Shown here piece by piece: positions 27,709 to 36,582 of a DNA stretch of 64,000 nucleotides. Where the stretch lies: contig UQQZ01000002.1 of the NCBI GenBank assembly GCA_900543305.1, forward strand, positions 1 through 64,000, read 5' to 3'. The DNA comes from an uncultured Oscillospiraceae bacterium (GTDB taxonomy: Bacteria > Bacillota > Clostridia > Oscillospirales > Acutalibacteraceae). The position numbers and the translations under genes were made by a program. The first letter of the stretch is position 1. The number at the start of each line of letters is the position of its first letter. The notes under the pieces are model-generated. The model saw nothing but the letters and a program-made list of their open reading frames with translations, ran no database searches and had not been told where the DNA came from.

Positions 27709-28640
27709 AGCAATTCCTGATTCCGGAAGAACTGGGCGGCATTGGTGAAGAAAAGTTTCTCCACCAGAGGCTCAGGATAATGGCGTAGAAACAATTCATA
27801 CAATTTGGGGATAGCAGCAATCCCATCCATATCCTGAGGCAAGTCAGCCCCGTCCCAATCGCCTCCCATGGCCAGGATATCTTCCCCTCCCAAAGACAGA
27901 AAATATTCTGCGTGACGAAGGACATCCTCCATAGAAGCTTTCTCCGGTTCGTTATGTAAAAATCCTTTGAAAAAATTCAGTCCTACCAGGCCCCCGGAAT
28001 CCCGAATGGCCAAAAACTGCTCTTTTGTCAAATTGCGCCGATGGCTGCAAATCTCCTTGGCGTTTGAGTGGGATGCCACCAGAGGCTTTGTTGCCATTTC
28101 CGCCACATCCCAGAAAAGCTCAGGGCTTGCATGGGATAGATCGATCAAAATACCCGCCTGCTCCATCTGGCTGACAGCCAGGCGTCCGAATTCCGTCAAA
28201 CCGGTAGTCCCGAGCGCGCCTACCCCCCTGCCAACTTCGTTGGCTCCGTTCCAGGTCAGGGTACACATACGGACGCCACGGTTTTTAAAATCTTCTATAT
28301 GTTCCAACTTGCCGCCTAAAGCCGCCGCACTTTCCACGGTGAGAATAGCTCCATGAAATCCGCATGTTTCCAGTTGAGCCAAATCGCCTTTTTTCTGGAG
28401 TGATTGCAGCACATCCCGGTTTCTTTCGACCTCTTTCGAAAAATGGTCCGCGACCTGACAAAATCTGTTCCAGGCATCTTCTCCCCGCAATTCGTCGGGG
28501 ATCCAGACCGCATAGCACTGAATATAATGCTCCCAATCTTTTACCCGATCTAAGCTCACATGAAGCTCATTTCGCCTCAAGGGGATGTCACCCAAGGCGC
28601 ATTCTGTCATGGTGTCGCAATGGAGATCAAAATAACGCAT
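27705..28640 (-). CDS. M19 family (renal-type) dipeptidase
   Basis: A 311-residue metal-dependent dipeptidase. The motifs DLHCDTM, DLSHASPELFW, ASHSNAK and GGDWDG carry the expected metal ligands; the bridging glutamate lies in LTVESAA. No signal peptide is visible, so it is cytoplasmic. It is the last gene of the rplS-lepB-lepB-rbgA-rnhB-yraN run. Confidence 0.93.
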   Translation of the reverse strand: MRYFDLHCDTMTECALGDIPLRRNELHVSLDRVKDWEHYIQCYAVWIPDELRGEDAWNRFCQVADHFSKEVERNRDVLQSLQKKGDLAQLETCGFHGAILTVESAAALGGKLEHIEDFKNRGVRMCTLTWNGANEVGRGVGALGTTGLTEFGRLAVSQMEQAGILIDLSHASPELFWDVAEMATKPLVASHSNAKEICSHRRNLTKEQFLAIRDSGGLVGLNFFKGFLHNEPEKASMEDVLRHAEYFLSLGGEDILAMGGDWDGADLPQDMDGIAAIPKLYELFLRHYPEPLVEKLFFTNAAQFFRNQELL

Positions 28641-28657
28641 TTTTCAAGCTCCTTTCC

Positions 28658-29014
28658 TCAATGGATGCCAAAAGCATTTTCCAAGTACTCTTCCCCCGTG
28701 ATCGCACCATTTTCCAGGTAAACAGCTGCCACATCAAACCGAGGTTGATACGGACTGGGATGCTTTTGCAAAAATAAACTGGCTGTGGCAATCAGTTTGC
28801 GCTGCTTACTGGGCGTTATTGCCTCAAAAGGAGATACAAGGCTTTTTCTTTTCCTAGTTTTTACTTCTACGAACACCAGATAAGGTGGCTTTTGTGCTAC
28901 AATATCCAGTTCCCCGAACCGGGAGTGAAAATTGCGTTCCAAAATCTGATATCCATGGGTTATCAGCCACTTACAGATGTGCTCCTCCCCCAGTTTACCG
29001 GACTCTTGTGTCAT
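28658..29014 (-). CDS. yraN: UPF0102/YraN family endonuclease-like protein
   Basis: 118 residues with the PD-(D/E)XK-like core GELDIVA and FVEVKTRK, the hallmark of YraN. Function is not established, but the position after rnhB is the usual one. It starts 3 bp after the rnhB stop. Confidence 0.93.
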   Translation of the reverse strand: MTQESGKLGEEHICKWLITHGYQILERNFHSRFGELDIVAQKPPYLVFVEVKTRKRKSLVSPFEAITPSKQRKLIATASLFLQKHPSPYQPRFDVAAVYLENGAITGEEYLENAFGIH

Positions 29015-29017
29015 CTC

Positions 29018-29656
29018 TCATTTTTCCCCCAGGTTTTTGAGAAAGCTTTTTCGATGGATAGGGAGAATCCCATATTGTTGAATGGCCTCATAATGGGCTT
29101 TTGTCCCGTACCCTTTGTGTTTTGAAAAACCGTATGCGGGATAGAGCTTATCCCATTCCCGCAAAAGTCTATCCCGGCTGACTTTTGCCAGGATTGATGC
29201 CGCCGCGATGCTGGCACATTGGGCGTCTCCTTTGACGACAGTTTCTCCGGGAATATCCAAAGGAGGCATCCGGTTTCCATCTACCAGGACCCAACCAGGA
29301 CGTTGGTCCAGTTGTTCGCAGGCCCTCTTCATGGCTAAAAACGTTGCTTGCAGGATATTGATTTCATCGATTTCCTGGGCGCTGGCCCATCCTATGCCCC
29401 ACGCTATGGCTTTTTCCTGAATCACGGGAAATAATGCTTCCCGTTTCTTCTCTGTCAGCTTTTTGGAATCGTTGAGTCCTTCGATTGCGCAATCCAGAGG
29501 GAGGATGACGGCAGCGGCACAAACAGGTCCGGCCAAAGGTCCTCGGCCAGCTTCGTCAATTCCACACACAGGAAAGTGACCGGCTTGTTGTGCTTTTCGC
29601 TCCCAGGCAAACCAGTCCATCTCTTCCGGGAAGAGATCACTTTTCTTTTGAGCCAT
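29018..29656 (-). CDS. rnhB: ribonuclease HII
   Basis: 212 residues. The active-site motif [14 protein letters not shown] is near residue 33, with further conserved residues at [13 protein letters not shown] and FSKHKGYGT. It removes RNA from RNA-DNA hybrids, including misincorporated ribonucleotides. GGAGG precedes the ATG; 26 bp separate it from rbgA. Confidence 0.97.
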   Translation of the reverse strand: MAQKKSDLFPEEMDWFAWERKAQQAGHFPVCGIDEAGRGPLAGPVCAAAVILPLDCAIEGLNDSKKLTEKKREALFPVIQEKAIAWGIGWASAQEIDEINILQATFLAMKRACEQLDQRPGWVLVDGNRMPPLDIPGETVVKGDAQCASIAAASILAKVSRDRLLREWDKLYPAYGFSKHKGYGTKAHYEAIQQYGILPIHRKSFLKNLGEK

Positions 29657-29682
29657 GGCTATTCCTCCTTTGTGGACGGAAA

Positions 29683-30555
29683 TTAAGGGCGCTCCAAGGT
29701 GATGCGTCCCAATTTGCCCCCCCGATATTCGTCCAATACGGTGTTGGCAGCTCGTTCCGTGTTGACTTCGCCTCCGGAAATCAGCATTCCTCGTTTTCTA
29801 CCAATCCGTTCCAGAATTTCGTATCCGGGCAGATGTTCTTCCGGTGAGATATCTGTCTTATACCTCTCGTTAATTGCGTTGGGATAAAGCTCCATCAGCA
29901 GCTCCAACAGCCGGGATGCCAGACCTTCCGTATCCAGAATTTCATCCCGGACAGCCCCTGTAAAAGCCAATCGCTCCCCCACTGTGGGATCTTCAAATTT
30001 AGGCCAAAGGACTCCAGGGGTATCCAAGAGCTCGAACCCTTTTCCAACGGTGAACCATCTGTTTTGCCGGGTCACTCCTGGACGGTCCTGTACTTCAGCT
30101 TTACCGGCACCCCCGCCCCGAATCATTCTGTTAATGAAAGAGGATTTTCCCACATTGGGGATTCCCACTACCATAACCCGGATTGGTCTTCCCACCATTC
30201 CCTTACGCTCCCAGGCTTCAATCTGGGGGCGAAGAGTTTCTCGAACCGCAGGATAAAAGGCATTGATCCCTTTTCCGGTTTTGCTTTCCAGGGGAATCGC
30301 CTTTTCTCCCCGATTTGCATAATAGGTTACCCAACGAGAAGTTTGGGAGGGATCGGCCATGTCGCTTTTATTTAACAGCACCACCTTGGGCTTGCGCTGG
30401 ATGATATCCCGTAACACGGGATTGGAACTGCTTTTGGGAATGCGTGCATCCAGGATTTCCGCCACCACATCGACCAATTTTAAATCTTCCCCTATTTTCC
30501 TCCGGGTTCTAGCCATATGGCCAGGAAACCATTGCACTGACTGGATTTCTCCCAC
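29683..30555 (-). CDS. ylqF: ribosome biogenesis GTPase RbgA/YlqF
   Basis: A 290-residue circularly permuted GTPase needed for late 50S assembly. The permutation is visible: G4 LLNKSD (about 60) comes before G1 GIPNVGKSS (about 120), and G3 DTPG follows. The start is GTG 30555, since AAAGGAGG is 7 nt upstream; the in-frame TTG at 30573 precedes that site. Confidence 0.95.
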   Translation of the reverse strand: MGEIQSVQWFPGHMARTRRKIGEDLKLVDVVAEILDARIPKSSSNPVLRDIIQRKPKVVLLNKSDMADPSQTSRWVTYYANRGEKAIPLESKTGKGINAFYPAVRETLRPQIEAWERKGMVGRPIRVMVVGIPNVGKSSFINRMIRGGGAGKAEVQDRPGVTRQNRWFTVGKGFELLDTPGVLWPKFEDPTVGERLAFTGAVRDEILDTEGLASRLLELLMELYPNAINERYKTDISPEEHLPGYEILERIGRKRGMLISGGEVNTERAANTVLDEYRGGKLGRITLERP

Positions 30556-30638
30556 GATAGCGCCTCCTTTCAAAATGTAACGGATGGGTCCGTTATACGC
30601 CTTACCCGACTATCGGGGGAAAAGTAAAACGGGCCCTG

Positions 30639-31232
30639 TTATGCTGCACTGACAAATCCAATTTGAGAGAAGGGATATAAGTTGAAAACAACTTTTCCCA
30701 ATATGTTCCGGCGATCCACCATTCCCACCGCTGAGAATCGGCTATCCAATGAATTTTCCCGATTATCCCCCATCACAAATACGCACCCTTCCGGTACGGT
30801 TTGAGGAAATTCCAACATTTGCCCTGGGAGGTCGGACACATAGGTGATTCCGTTTTCGATACCAAAGGTAGATCCAGGCAGTACCTGTCCATCTACCACA
30901 ACTTCCCCCAATTGGGGATCGAAATCCACCGTTTGACCTTCGGTGGCAATGACCCGTTTGATGATAGGTTCTTCCAAGGCCCCTACCACAATTACAATGT
31001 CTCCTTGTTGCGCTTGTCCTAGTAAATTGGTTACCAAGACCCGATCTCCATTGTGGTACGTTGGTTCCATGGAGTGACCATCTACTGTGATGATCCGGCA
31101 AAGAAAGGTGAAAACCACTCCCACCAGAATGACAGCCATGACAATCGTTTCTGTCCATTCCAAAACAGAATGCAAAAAAGAAGACTCATTGGGAGTCTTC
31201 CCCTGCGGGTCGATCCGTTCGGTTTCCTCCAT
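30639..31232 (-). CDS. lepB: type I signal peptidase, copy 1
   Basis: 197 residues from ATG 31232, after AAAGGGGGG. One N-terminal membrane segment (about 20-42), catalytic Ser in GHSMEPTY, catalytic Lys in IIKRVIATEGQ, and the conserved GDNRENSLDSR. It cleaves signal peptides from secreted proteins on the outer membrane face. It is strongly similar to the next gene upstream, so it arose by tandem duplication. Confidence 0.95.
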   Translation of the reverse strand: MEETERIDPQGKTPNESSFLHSVLEWTETIVMAVILVGVVFTFLCRIITVDGHSMEPTYHNGDRVLVTNLLGQAQQGDIVIVVGALEEPIIKRVIATEGQTVDFDPQLGEVVVDGQVLPGSTFGIENGITYVSDLPGQMLEFPQTVPEGCVFVMGDNRENSLDSRFSAVGMVDRRNILGKVVFNLYPFSQIGFVSAA

Positions 31233-31275
31233 CGGGTTATCCCCCCTTTCCAGATCGGATTGATTAAACTCTGGT

Positions 31276-31848
31276 TTATTGGACAGGACCAATACTTTGG
31301 AAAGGAAAGAGATGAAATACAGCCCTTCCCAGAATATTCCTGGTGTCGATCATGCCCACGTCCTGGTACCGGCTGTCCTCGGAAACGGCGCGGTTATCTC
31401 CCAACACAAACACGCAGCCCTCTGGCACAGTTTGAGGAAATTCCAACAATTCAAAGGAGCTGAAGGGTTCTTCGGTGATCCCATTTTCCAGGCCAAATTG
31501 CGTTTCATCCACAGGCTGTCCATCTACCAGAACGGATTTGGTATCGTAATCAAAATCAACCGTTTGTCCTTCCGTGGCAATCACCCGTTTGATAATGGGA
31601 TCCTCTAGCACATTGACGATAACCACAACATCCCCTTGCTTGACGCCCATAGGGGTACTTACCACCAGCACACGGTCACCGCTGTTGAAGCTGGGGACCA
31701 TAGAGGTTCCGGTCACTGTGACAATGCGGCAGAGAAATGTGAAAATCACAACGATGATCACCACAGCAATGACGACTTCTTCCATCCATTCCATCACCGT
31801 GCGGATAGCCCGGCTTTTGCGAGGAAGTTCTCCGGAAGTTCCATCCAT
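31276..31848 (-). CDS. lepB: type I signal peptidase, copy 2
   Basis: 190 residues with one N-terminal membrane segment (about 23-45), catalytic Ser in GTSMVPSF, catalytic Lys in IIKRVIATEGQ and GDNRAVSEDSR. It and copy 1 share long identical stretches (for example PIIKRVIATEGQTVDFD and EFPQTVPEGCVFV), but differ at the substrate-contacting loops and N-terminus. The gap to copy 1 is 43 bp; rplS lies upstream. Confidence 0.95.
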   Translation of the reverse strand: MDGTSGELPRKSRAIRTVMEWMEEVVIAVVIIVVIFTFLCRIVTVTGTSMVPSFNSGDRVLVVSTPMGVKQGDVVVIVNVLEDPIIKRVIATEGQTVDFDYDTKSVLVDGQPVDETQFGLENGITEEPFSSFELLEFPQTVPEGCVFVLGDNRAVSEDSRYQDVGMIDTRNILGRAVFHLFPFQSIGPVQ

Positions 31849-31885
31849 AGGTCAGCCCTCCTTCCAGTCTTCGTGAAAATGATAG

Positions 31886-31914
31886 CAAAAAAGGGACAGC
31901 AAAATGTCCCTTTT
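31886..31914 (-). terminator. rplS terminator
   Basis: A perfect 10-bp stem (31889-31898 with 31905-31914) and a T-run on the minus strand. It separates rplS from the lepB pair, probably incompletely. Confidence 0.88.
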
Positions 31915-31935
31915 CCACGTTGCATATGCTGCTTT

Positions 31936-32280
31936 TTACTTGAGCTGCTCTTTGACCTTGGCGGCCTTGCCCACGCGATCGCGCAGGTAGTAGAGCTTAG
32001 CACGGCGAACACGGCCCTGACGGACCACCTTGACCGCCTTCACATTGGGAGAATGCAGGGGGAAAACCCGCTCCACACCTACACCGTAGGAAACGCGGCG
32101 CACAGTGAAGGTCTCGCTGATGCCGCTGCCTTTGCGGGCAATCACGGTGCCTTCAAACTGCTGGATACGCTCCCGCTCGCCTTCACGGATATTCACGTCC
32201 ACGCGGACCGTGTCACCAATGGAGAACTGGGGGAGTTCTTCCTTCATGGAATCCTGAGAGATCATTTTGATTGCGTCCAT
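31936..32280 (-). CDS. rplS: 50S ribosomal protein L19
   Basis: 114 residues from ATG 32280 with GGAGG 8 nt upstream. The conserved core [22 protein letters not shown] and [16 protein letters not shown] is present. An in-frame upstream extension to 32430 covers the mRNA leader and is not coding. Confidence 0.98.
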   Translation of the reverse strand: MDAIKMISQDSMKEELPQFSIGDTVRVDVNIREGERERIQQFEGTVIARKGSGISETFTVRRVSYGVGVERVFPLHSPNVKAVKVVRQGRVRRAKLYYLRDRVGKAAKVKEQLK

Positions 32281-32462
32281 TTGATATTCCTCCATATCGT
32301 AATCGTTCAGACATTCATACCGGTTTCCCGGCAGCGGACTGCCCGCTTCCAGACGCGGAACCGAAAGAAAACCAAACGCTTCTCTCGAGCCTTTGGAACT
32401 TCCATTCCGCGTTTCGACCCCCACGGGCAAGCCTTTGAGGAAAACCCGCGGATTTCAAATGC
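32281..32462 (-). promoter_or_regulatory. structured rplS mRNA leader (L19 leader candidate)
   Basis: About 180 nt lie between the promoter and the rplS start. A multi-helix structure is visible, for instance TCCGCG pairing with CGCGGA around a CGGG/CCCG inner helix (about 32409-32455). Firmicutes rplS mRNAs carry an autoregulatory L19 leader; assignment here rests on position and structure, not a covariance search. Confidence 0.5.
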
Positions 32463-32468
32463 TCAAAT

Positions 32469-32497
32469 ATTTTAGCACAGCAAGGGGGAAAAAGCAA
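32469..32497 (-). promoter_or_regulatory. rplS promoter
   Basis: On the minus strand TTGCTT (32492-32497), 17 bp, TAAAAT (32469-32474) with extended -10 TGC. Confidence 0.72.
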
Positions 32498-32504
32498 GAA
32501 TATT

Positions 32505-33155
32505 TTAACAGAACGGAGAAAAATCTTTTGTCATGAGCCCCTTCCGGGTAATGACGTAGTAGGGTTCTTCCCCTTGGTAGTTTTTAAGGGCTTCCAAAAG
32601 CAGCGCAGGATTGGTGCTTCCTCCCATGCTGCAAGGCAGACAAAGGTTCAGAAGTAAGCCATCCTCTTGGCGCTCTATTTGAACCTTTTGAAAATCAGGT
32701 TTGATATCAAAATCTCGGATTCCCTTTTTGGTATGTTTCTGGACAATGATGGTGTCCTGAGCCAGGAGTGCCTGGAGTTTTTCTTCCAGCAAAGCAGGGT
32801 GATTGGAAGAAAGGAAGATATCGTACTGGCCAAAGGCGATGTCATCAAAGGAATCTACCGGATCTGTGACTTCGAGGACCCGCAGGTCTCCGGGAAGATG
32901 TTTATTAAGCTGAGTGACAATTTCCTGATATGGGACATCCTCGGTCAGCCGGATTTCCATGCATTCCCGTTCCCCGCGTACTCCCAGGGAAAGTGGCATG
33001 GCGTAGGTCATATAGATTCTAGGGTTAAACCCCTCCGTGTACCAGACGGGAAGACCAGAAAGCTTCAATCCCCGAGACATACACCGGGTGAGATCCAGAT
33101 GGGAGACATACTGGATTGCTCCTTTTTTCTCAAACCACACTCGGACGCTTTTCAA
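32505..33155 (-). CDS. TIGR03936 family radical-SAM-associated protein (DUF2344)
   Basis: 216 residues starting VRVWFEKKGAIQYVSHLDL after a TTG start with GGAGG 8 nt upstream. This DUF2344 domain is usually encoded with, or fused to, a TIGR03960 radical SAM protein, as here, with a 26-bp overlap. Function unknown; often found near ribosomal protein and rRNA-modification genes. Confidence 0.9.
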   Translation of the reverse strand: MKSVRVWFEKKGAIQYVSHLDLTRCMSRGLKLSGLPVWYTEGFNPRIYMTYAMPLSLGVRGERECMEIRLTEDVPYQEIVTQLNKHLPGDLRVLEVTDPVDSFDDIAFGQYDIFLSSNHPALLEEKLQALLAQDTIIVQKHTKKGIRDFDIKPDFQKVQIERQEDGLLLNLCLPCSMGGSTNPALLLEALKNYQGEEPYYVITRKGLMTKDFSPFC

Positions 33156-34989
33156 CGCAGATTCCTCCCTTGTAGCACGCTGCTCCGCAATGGGAACATT
33201 TTTCTCGGCAATTGGGTGTTGTTTGGGCTTGGTAAGCCCGTTTACATTCTTCGATGAAGAATTCTTTTTTCACCCCGTAATCTAAATGGTCCCAGGGGAA
33301 CACTTCGTCAAATTCACGATGGCGGTTTGCGTAAAAAGCAGGGTCCAGACCGCATGCTTCAAAAGCTTCCATCCACTTGTCAAAATCGAAGCATTCATCC
33401 CATCCATCGAACCGAAGCCCGAATTCCCGGGCCTTCTCCATCACCCGGCACAGCCTGCGGTCTCCCCGGGCGAAAACCGCTTCCAAAAAACTGGTCTGAG
33501 CGCCGTGATAGCTGACGGAGAGACGTCTGGAGGGAATATGACTTTTCAGGGCTTTTTGCTTTTCCCGCAGCATCTCCATGGTATCCTGCCCGAACCACTG
33601 GAAAGGGGTAAAAGGTTTCGGTACAAAGGCCGCTGCGCTGAGAGATACTTCTACCCCTTTCCCCCGAGGTTTCTCCTTGTTAGCGTAGAAAGCGTCCACC
33701 ACTTTTTGTCCCAGCTGAAGAATTGCCAAAACGTCATCCACAGTTTCCGTGGGAAGGCCGATCATAAAATACAGTTTGATTCGCGTCCACCCTTCGGTAA
33801 AGGCCACGTTTACCGTGTGAAGCAGTTCCTCTTCCGTAACGTTTTTGTTGATTACGTCACGCATCCGCTGGGAACCGGCTTCCGGGGCAAAGGTCAAACC
33901 GCTTTTTCGAACAGAATTGATGCGTTCCATCAGTTCCGGAGAAAAGTTGTCCACCCGCAAAGAAGGCAGGGATAAACTGACCTTTTCCCCTTCGGTCCAT
34001 CGATGAAGGGTATCGATCAACTCATTGAGCTGGCCATAATCGCTGGTGCTGAGAGAGGAGAGGGAAATTTCATCGTAGCCAGTGGAGTGACACAGATCTC
34101 GGCACTGGCGGTCAATGGTTTCGATGCTCTTTTCTCGATACGGCCTGTAAAGGAATCCAGCTTGACAGAAACGGCAGCCACGGATACATCCCCGCAAAAC
34201 TTCTTCGGAAATTCTATTGTGAATCACATCGATGGACGGAACCACAAAGTCCTTGGGATAGTAAGCCTTGTTCATATCCCGGATGACACGTTTTTTTATG
34301 GTGGGCGGGGCACCGTGGGTGGGCGTGTAAGCTTTCACCGTTCCGTCGTCATTGTAAGATACATCGTAGAAAGCGGGAACATAGACACCTTCGATTTGAG
34401 CGGCTTGCTCCAGAAATTCCAGTTTGGATTTTCCTTCCTTTTTGCAGCGGCGATAGAGCTCCATCACTTCCAGATCCACTTCTTCCCCGTCTCCTAAAAA
34501 GAACAAATCAAAGAAATCCGCCAAGGGTTCGGGGTTACAGACACAGGGACCTCCGCCTACCACAATGTGAAACAGTTCCGTACGGTCCTTGCTGCGAAGA
34601 GGGATCCCTGCCAGCTCCAGCATGTTCAGCACATTGGTATAACTCAACTCATATTGCAAGGTGAATCCGATGAAATCAAACTGATCTACCGGATCCCCGC
34701 TTTCCAAGGCGTAAAGGGGAATATTTTCCTGGCGCATTTGTTCTTCCATGTCGATCCAAGGGGCAAAAACCCGCTCGCACCAGAAGTAAGGGACTTCATT
34801 GAATGCGCCATAGAGGATTTTGATACCCAGGTGAGACATGCCCACCTCATAGGTATCGGGAAAGCAGAAAGCAAACCGGACATCTACTTGAGAGGGATCC
34901 TTAACTACTGCATTTAACTCCCCGCCAACATAGCGTCCAGGTTTTTGCACTTTTTGAAGTACCTGTTCCAATTTCTGATTTCGTTCCAT
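33130..34989 (-). CDS. TIGR03960 family B12-binding-like radical SAM protein
   Basis: 619 residues. A B12-binding-like N-terminal domain (about 1-200) is followed by the radical SAM core with the cluster-binding cysteines in CIRGCRFCQAGF and a C-terminal cysteine cluster (CREKCSHCGAACYKGGIC). It overlaps the DUF2344 gene, so the two products likely work together. The reaction is unknown. A good promoter lies 58 bp upstream. Confidence 0.92.
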   Translation of the reverse strand: MERNQKLEQVLQKVQKPGRYVGGELNAVVKDPSQVDVRFAFCFPDTYEVGMSHLGIKILYGAFNEVPYFWCERVFAPWIDMEEQMRQENIPLYALESGDPVDQFDFIGFTLQYELSYTNVLNMLELAGIPLRSKDRTELFHIVVGGGPCVCNPEPLADFFDLFFLGDGEEVDLEVMELYRRCKKEGKSKLEFLEQAAQIEGVYVPAFYDVSYNDDGTVKAYTPTHGAPPTIKKRVIRDMNKAYYPKDFVVPSIDVIHNRISEEVLRGCIRGCRFCQAGFLYRPYREKSIETIDRQCRDLCHSTGYDEISLSSLSTSDYGQLNELIDTLHRWTEGEKVSLSLPSLRVDNFSPELMERINSVRKSGLTFAPEAGSQRMRDVINKNVTEEELLHTVNVAFTEGWTRIKLYFMIGLPTETVDDVLAILQLGQKVVDAFYANKEKPRGKGVEVSLSAAAFVPKPFTPFQWFGQDTMEMLREKQKALKSHIPSRRLSVSYHGAQTSFLEAVFARGDRRLCRVMEKAREFGLRFDGWDECFDFDKWMEAFEACGLDPAFYANRHREFDEVFPWDHLDYGVKKEFFIEECKRAYQAQTTPNCREKCSHCGAACYKGGICVEKRPSVV

Positions 34990-35046
34990 GGGATCCTCCC
35001 AATTTTAAAAGATAAATGTCCAGTACATTTGCCGGCTTGTGGGTCG

Positions 35047-35075
35047 ATTATAACACACTTTTTCCCCGAGCTCAA
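35047..35075 (-). promoter_or_regulatory. promoter of the radical SAM/DUF2344 pair
   Basis: On the minus strand TTGAGC (35070-35075), 17 bp, TATAAT (35047-35052). Confidence 0.8.
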
Positions 35076-35104
35076 TTCCCTTTCTATCCGGCGTATTGTT
35101 CTGG

Positions 35105-35138
35105 AAAAAAACCCCGAAACGGCGAAAGCGTCTCGAGG
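35105..35138 (-). terminator. queA terminator
   Basis: A 10-bp stem including two G-U pairs (35112-35121 with 35129-35138), a 7-nt loop and a run of seven T on the minus strand. Confidence 0.9.
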
Positions 35139-35146
35139 GCAATCGA

Positions 35147-36172
35147 TCAGGAAATGAACATGGCATCACCAAAGCTGAAGAAACGGTATTTTTCTTGAAC
35201 TGCTACTTGATAAGCATGAAGAATGTTTTCTCTGCCTGCCAAAGCGGATACCAACATGATCAAGGTGCTTTCGGGCAGATGAAAATTGGTGATCAGCGCA
35301 TCTACTCCTTTGAATTCATAGCCGGGATACAGGAAGATGTCCGTCCACCCTTCGCTTTCCCGGAAACAGCCTTCTCGTTGGGCTACAGACTCAATAGTAC
35401 GGCAGCTGGTGGTTCCCACGGCAATGACCCGGCCTCCCCGCTCCTTGGTTTTCCGGATCAATGCGGCAGTTTCCTCCGGCATGTGATAATGTTCAGAGTG
35501 CATTTTGTGGTCCTGAATGTTCTCTACGCTGACAGGACGGAATGTGCCGAGTCCTACATGTAAAGTAACAAATCCCAGCTCAACGCCCTTTGCCTTGATC
35601 TTTTCCAGCAATTCCGGAGTAAAATGAAGGCCAGCTGTGGGAGCGGCCGCAGAACCCTCTTCCCTGGAATACACAGTCTGATACCGTTCTTTGTCCTCCA
35701 AGCGGGCTTTGATATAGGGAGGCAAAGGCATCTGGCCAATCTGATCGAGAATGTGAAAGAACATCCCCTCGTATTCAAAGTGGATCAATCGGTTTCCATC
35801 GGGTAATACATCCACTACCTGGCAACGAAGGAGACCGTCTCCAAATTGAAACCGGCTACCCTTTTTGGCACGTTTACCGGGACCAGCCAAAGCCTCCCAC
35901 ACATCATTCCCTTTATTTTGTAGCAGAAGAAATTCTACATGGGCTCCCGTGCCTTCCTTAATTCCATAGAGCCGGGCAGGTAGCACCCGGGAATCATTGA
36001 GAATAAGGCAGTCCTTGGGAGTAAGGTATTCTATGATATCATAGAAATGACGATGCTGAATCTCCCCTGTCTTCTTGTCCAATACCATCAACCGGGATGC
36101 GTCCCGAGGTTCAATGGGGGTTTGAGCGATGAGCTCTTCCGGCAGATCAAAATTAAAATCGCTTGTTTTCAT
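35147..36172 (-). CDS. queA: S-adenosylmethionine:tRNA ribosyltransferase-isomerase
   Basis: 341 residues from ATG 36172. Motifs: [21 protein letters not shown] at the N-terminus, [20 protein letters not shown] and [10 protein letters not shown]. QueA makes epoxyqueuosine at the wobble base of GUN tRNAs; the tRNA-Asp (GTC) in this window would be a substrate. No tgt, queG or yajC is adjacent here. A longer in-frame start lacks a better ribosome binding site. Confidence 0.97.
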   Translation of the reverse strand: MKTSDFNFDLPEELIAQTPIEPRDASRLMVLDKKTGEIQHRHFYDIIEYLTPKDCLILNDSRVLPARLYGIKEGTGAHVEFLLLQNKGNDVWEALAGPGKRAKKGSRFQFGDGLLRCQVVDVLPDGNRLIHFEYEGMFFHILDQIGQMPLPPYIKARLEDKERYQTVYSREEGSAAAPTAGLHFTPELLEKIKAKGVELGFVTLHVGLGTFRPVSVENIQDHKMHSEHYHMPEETAALIRKTKERGGRVIAVGTTSCRTIESVAQREGCFRESEGWTDIFLYPGYEFKGVDALITNFHLPESTLIMLVSALAGRENILHAYQVAVQEKYRFFSFGDAMFIS

Positions 36173-36254
36173 GGAGAATGCTGTCCTTCTTTCTTCACAG
36201 GGGGATCCAGGCACGGCCCCCAGAAAATTTCATACAATATATAGGCTGAAAAAA

Positions 36255-36283
36255 TTGACAATGGAGGGAAACTGGGGTATGAT
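36255..36283 (+). promoter_or_regulatory. promoter of the lysine operon
   Basis: TTGACA (36255-36260), 17 bp, TATGAT (36278-36283). Transcription should start just before the lysine riboswitch. Confidence 0.88.
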
Positions 36284-36290
36284 AAAACAC

Positions 36291-36453
36291 AAATAGAGGC
36301 GCGGCTTTCAAAAGTAATGAGATAGAGGTTGCCAAAACTGACGAAGTCTTGTGAAAGGGTGGGCTGCCGAAGGAGATTATTTTGGCGAATATGATCCTGG
36401 TTGCAACGGCAAATAGCTTTGCGACTGTCATCACTTGTGATGGAGTGCTATTG
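36291..36453 (+). promoter_or_regulatory. lysine riboswitch (L-box)
   Basis: The 36291-36453 leader matches the L-box core in order: AATAGAGGCGCGG, AAAAGTAATG, GTGAAAGGG, GCTGCCGAAG, CTGTCATCAC and TGATGGAGTGCTATT. The first and last segments pair to close helix P1. It sits between a strong promoter and a terminator, followed by asd, dapA and dapB, the expected lysine-biosynthesis target. Lysine binding should favour termination at 36507-36528. Confidence 0.95.
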
Positions 36454-36506
36454 ACCACAGGCTTTGGGGCCACCAAAGCAGCATTTCTATTATAGGAGAT
36501 TGGCAG

Positions 36507-36528
36507 CCGGTTTTCAACCGGTTTTTTC
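36507..36528 (+). terminator. expression-platform terminator of the lysine riboswitch
   Basis: A 6-bp GC-rich stem CCGGTT/AACCGG (36507-36512 with 36516-36521) followed by six T. It lies 55 bp before the asd start and is the likely regulated stop. Confidence 0.85.
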
Positions 36529-36582
36529 TTTGTCTCTCTCCGTTGCCCTCACGCCACTTTTCTCAGAAAGGAACTGGAAATT

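Noticed and set aside
32281..32430. N-terminal extension of L19 by 50 residues
   Set aside because: The stretch is the structured mRNA leader; the good ribosome binding site fixes the start at 32280.
36215..36254. Small gene between queA and the lysine operon
   Set aside because: No start with a ribosome binding site and no protein-like frame; the whole interval 36255-36528 is explained by promoter, riboswitch and terminator.
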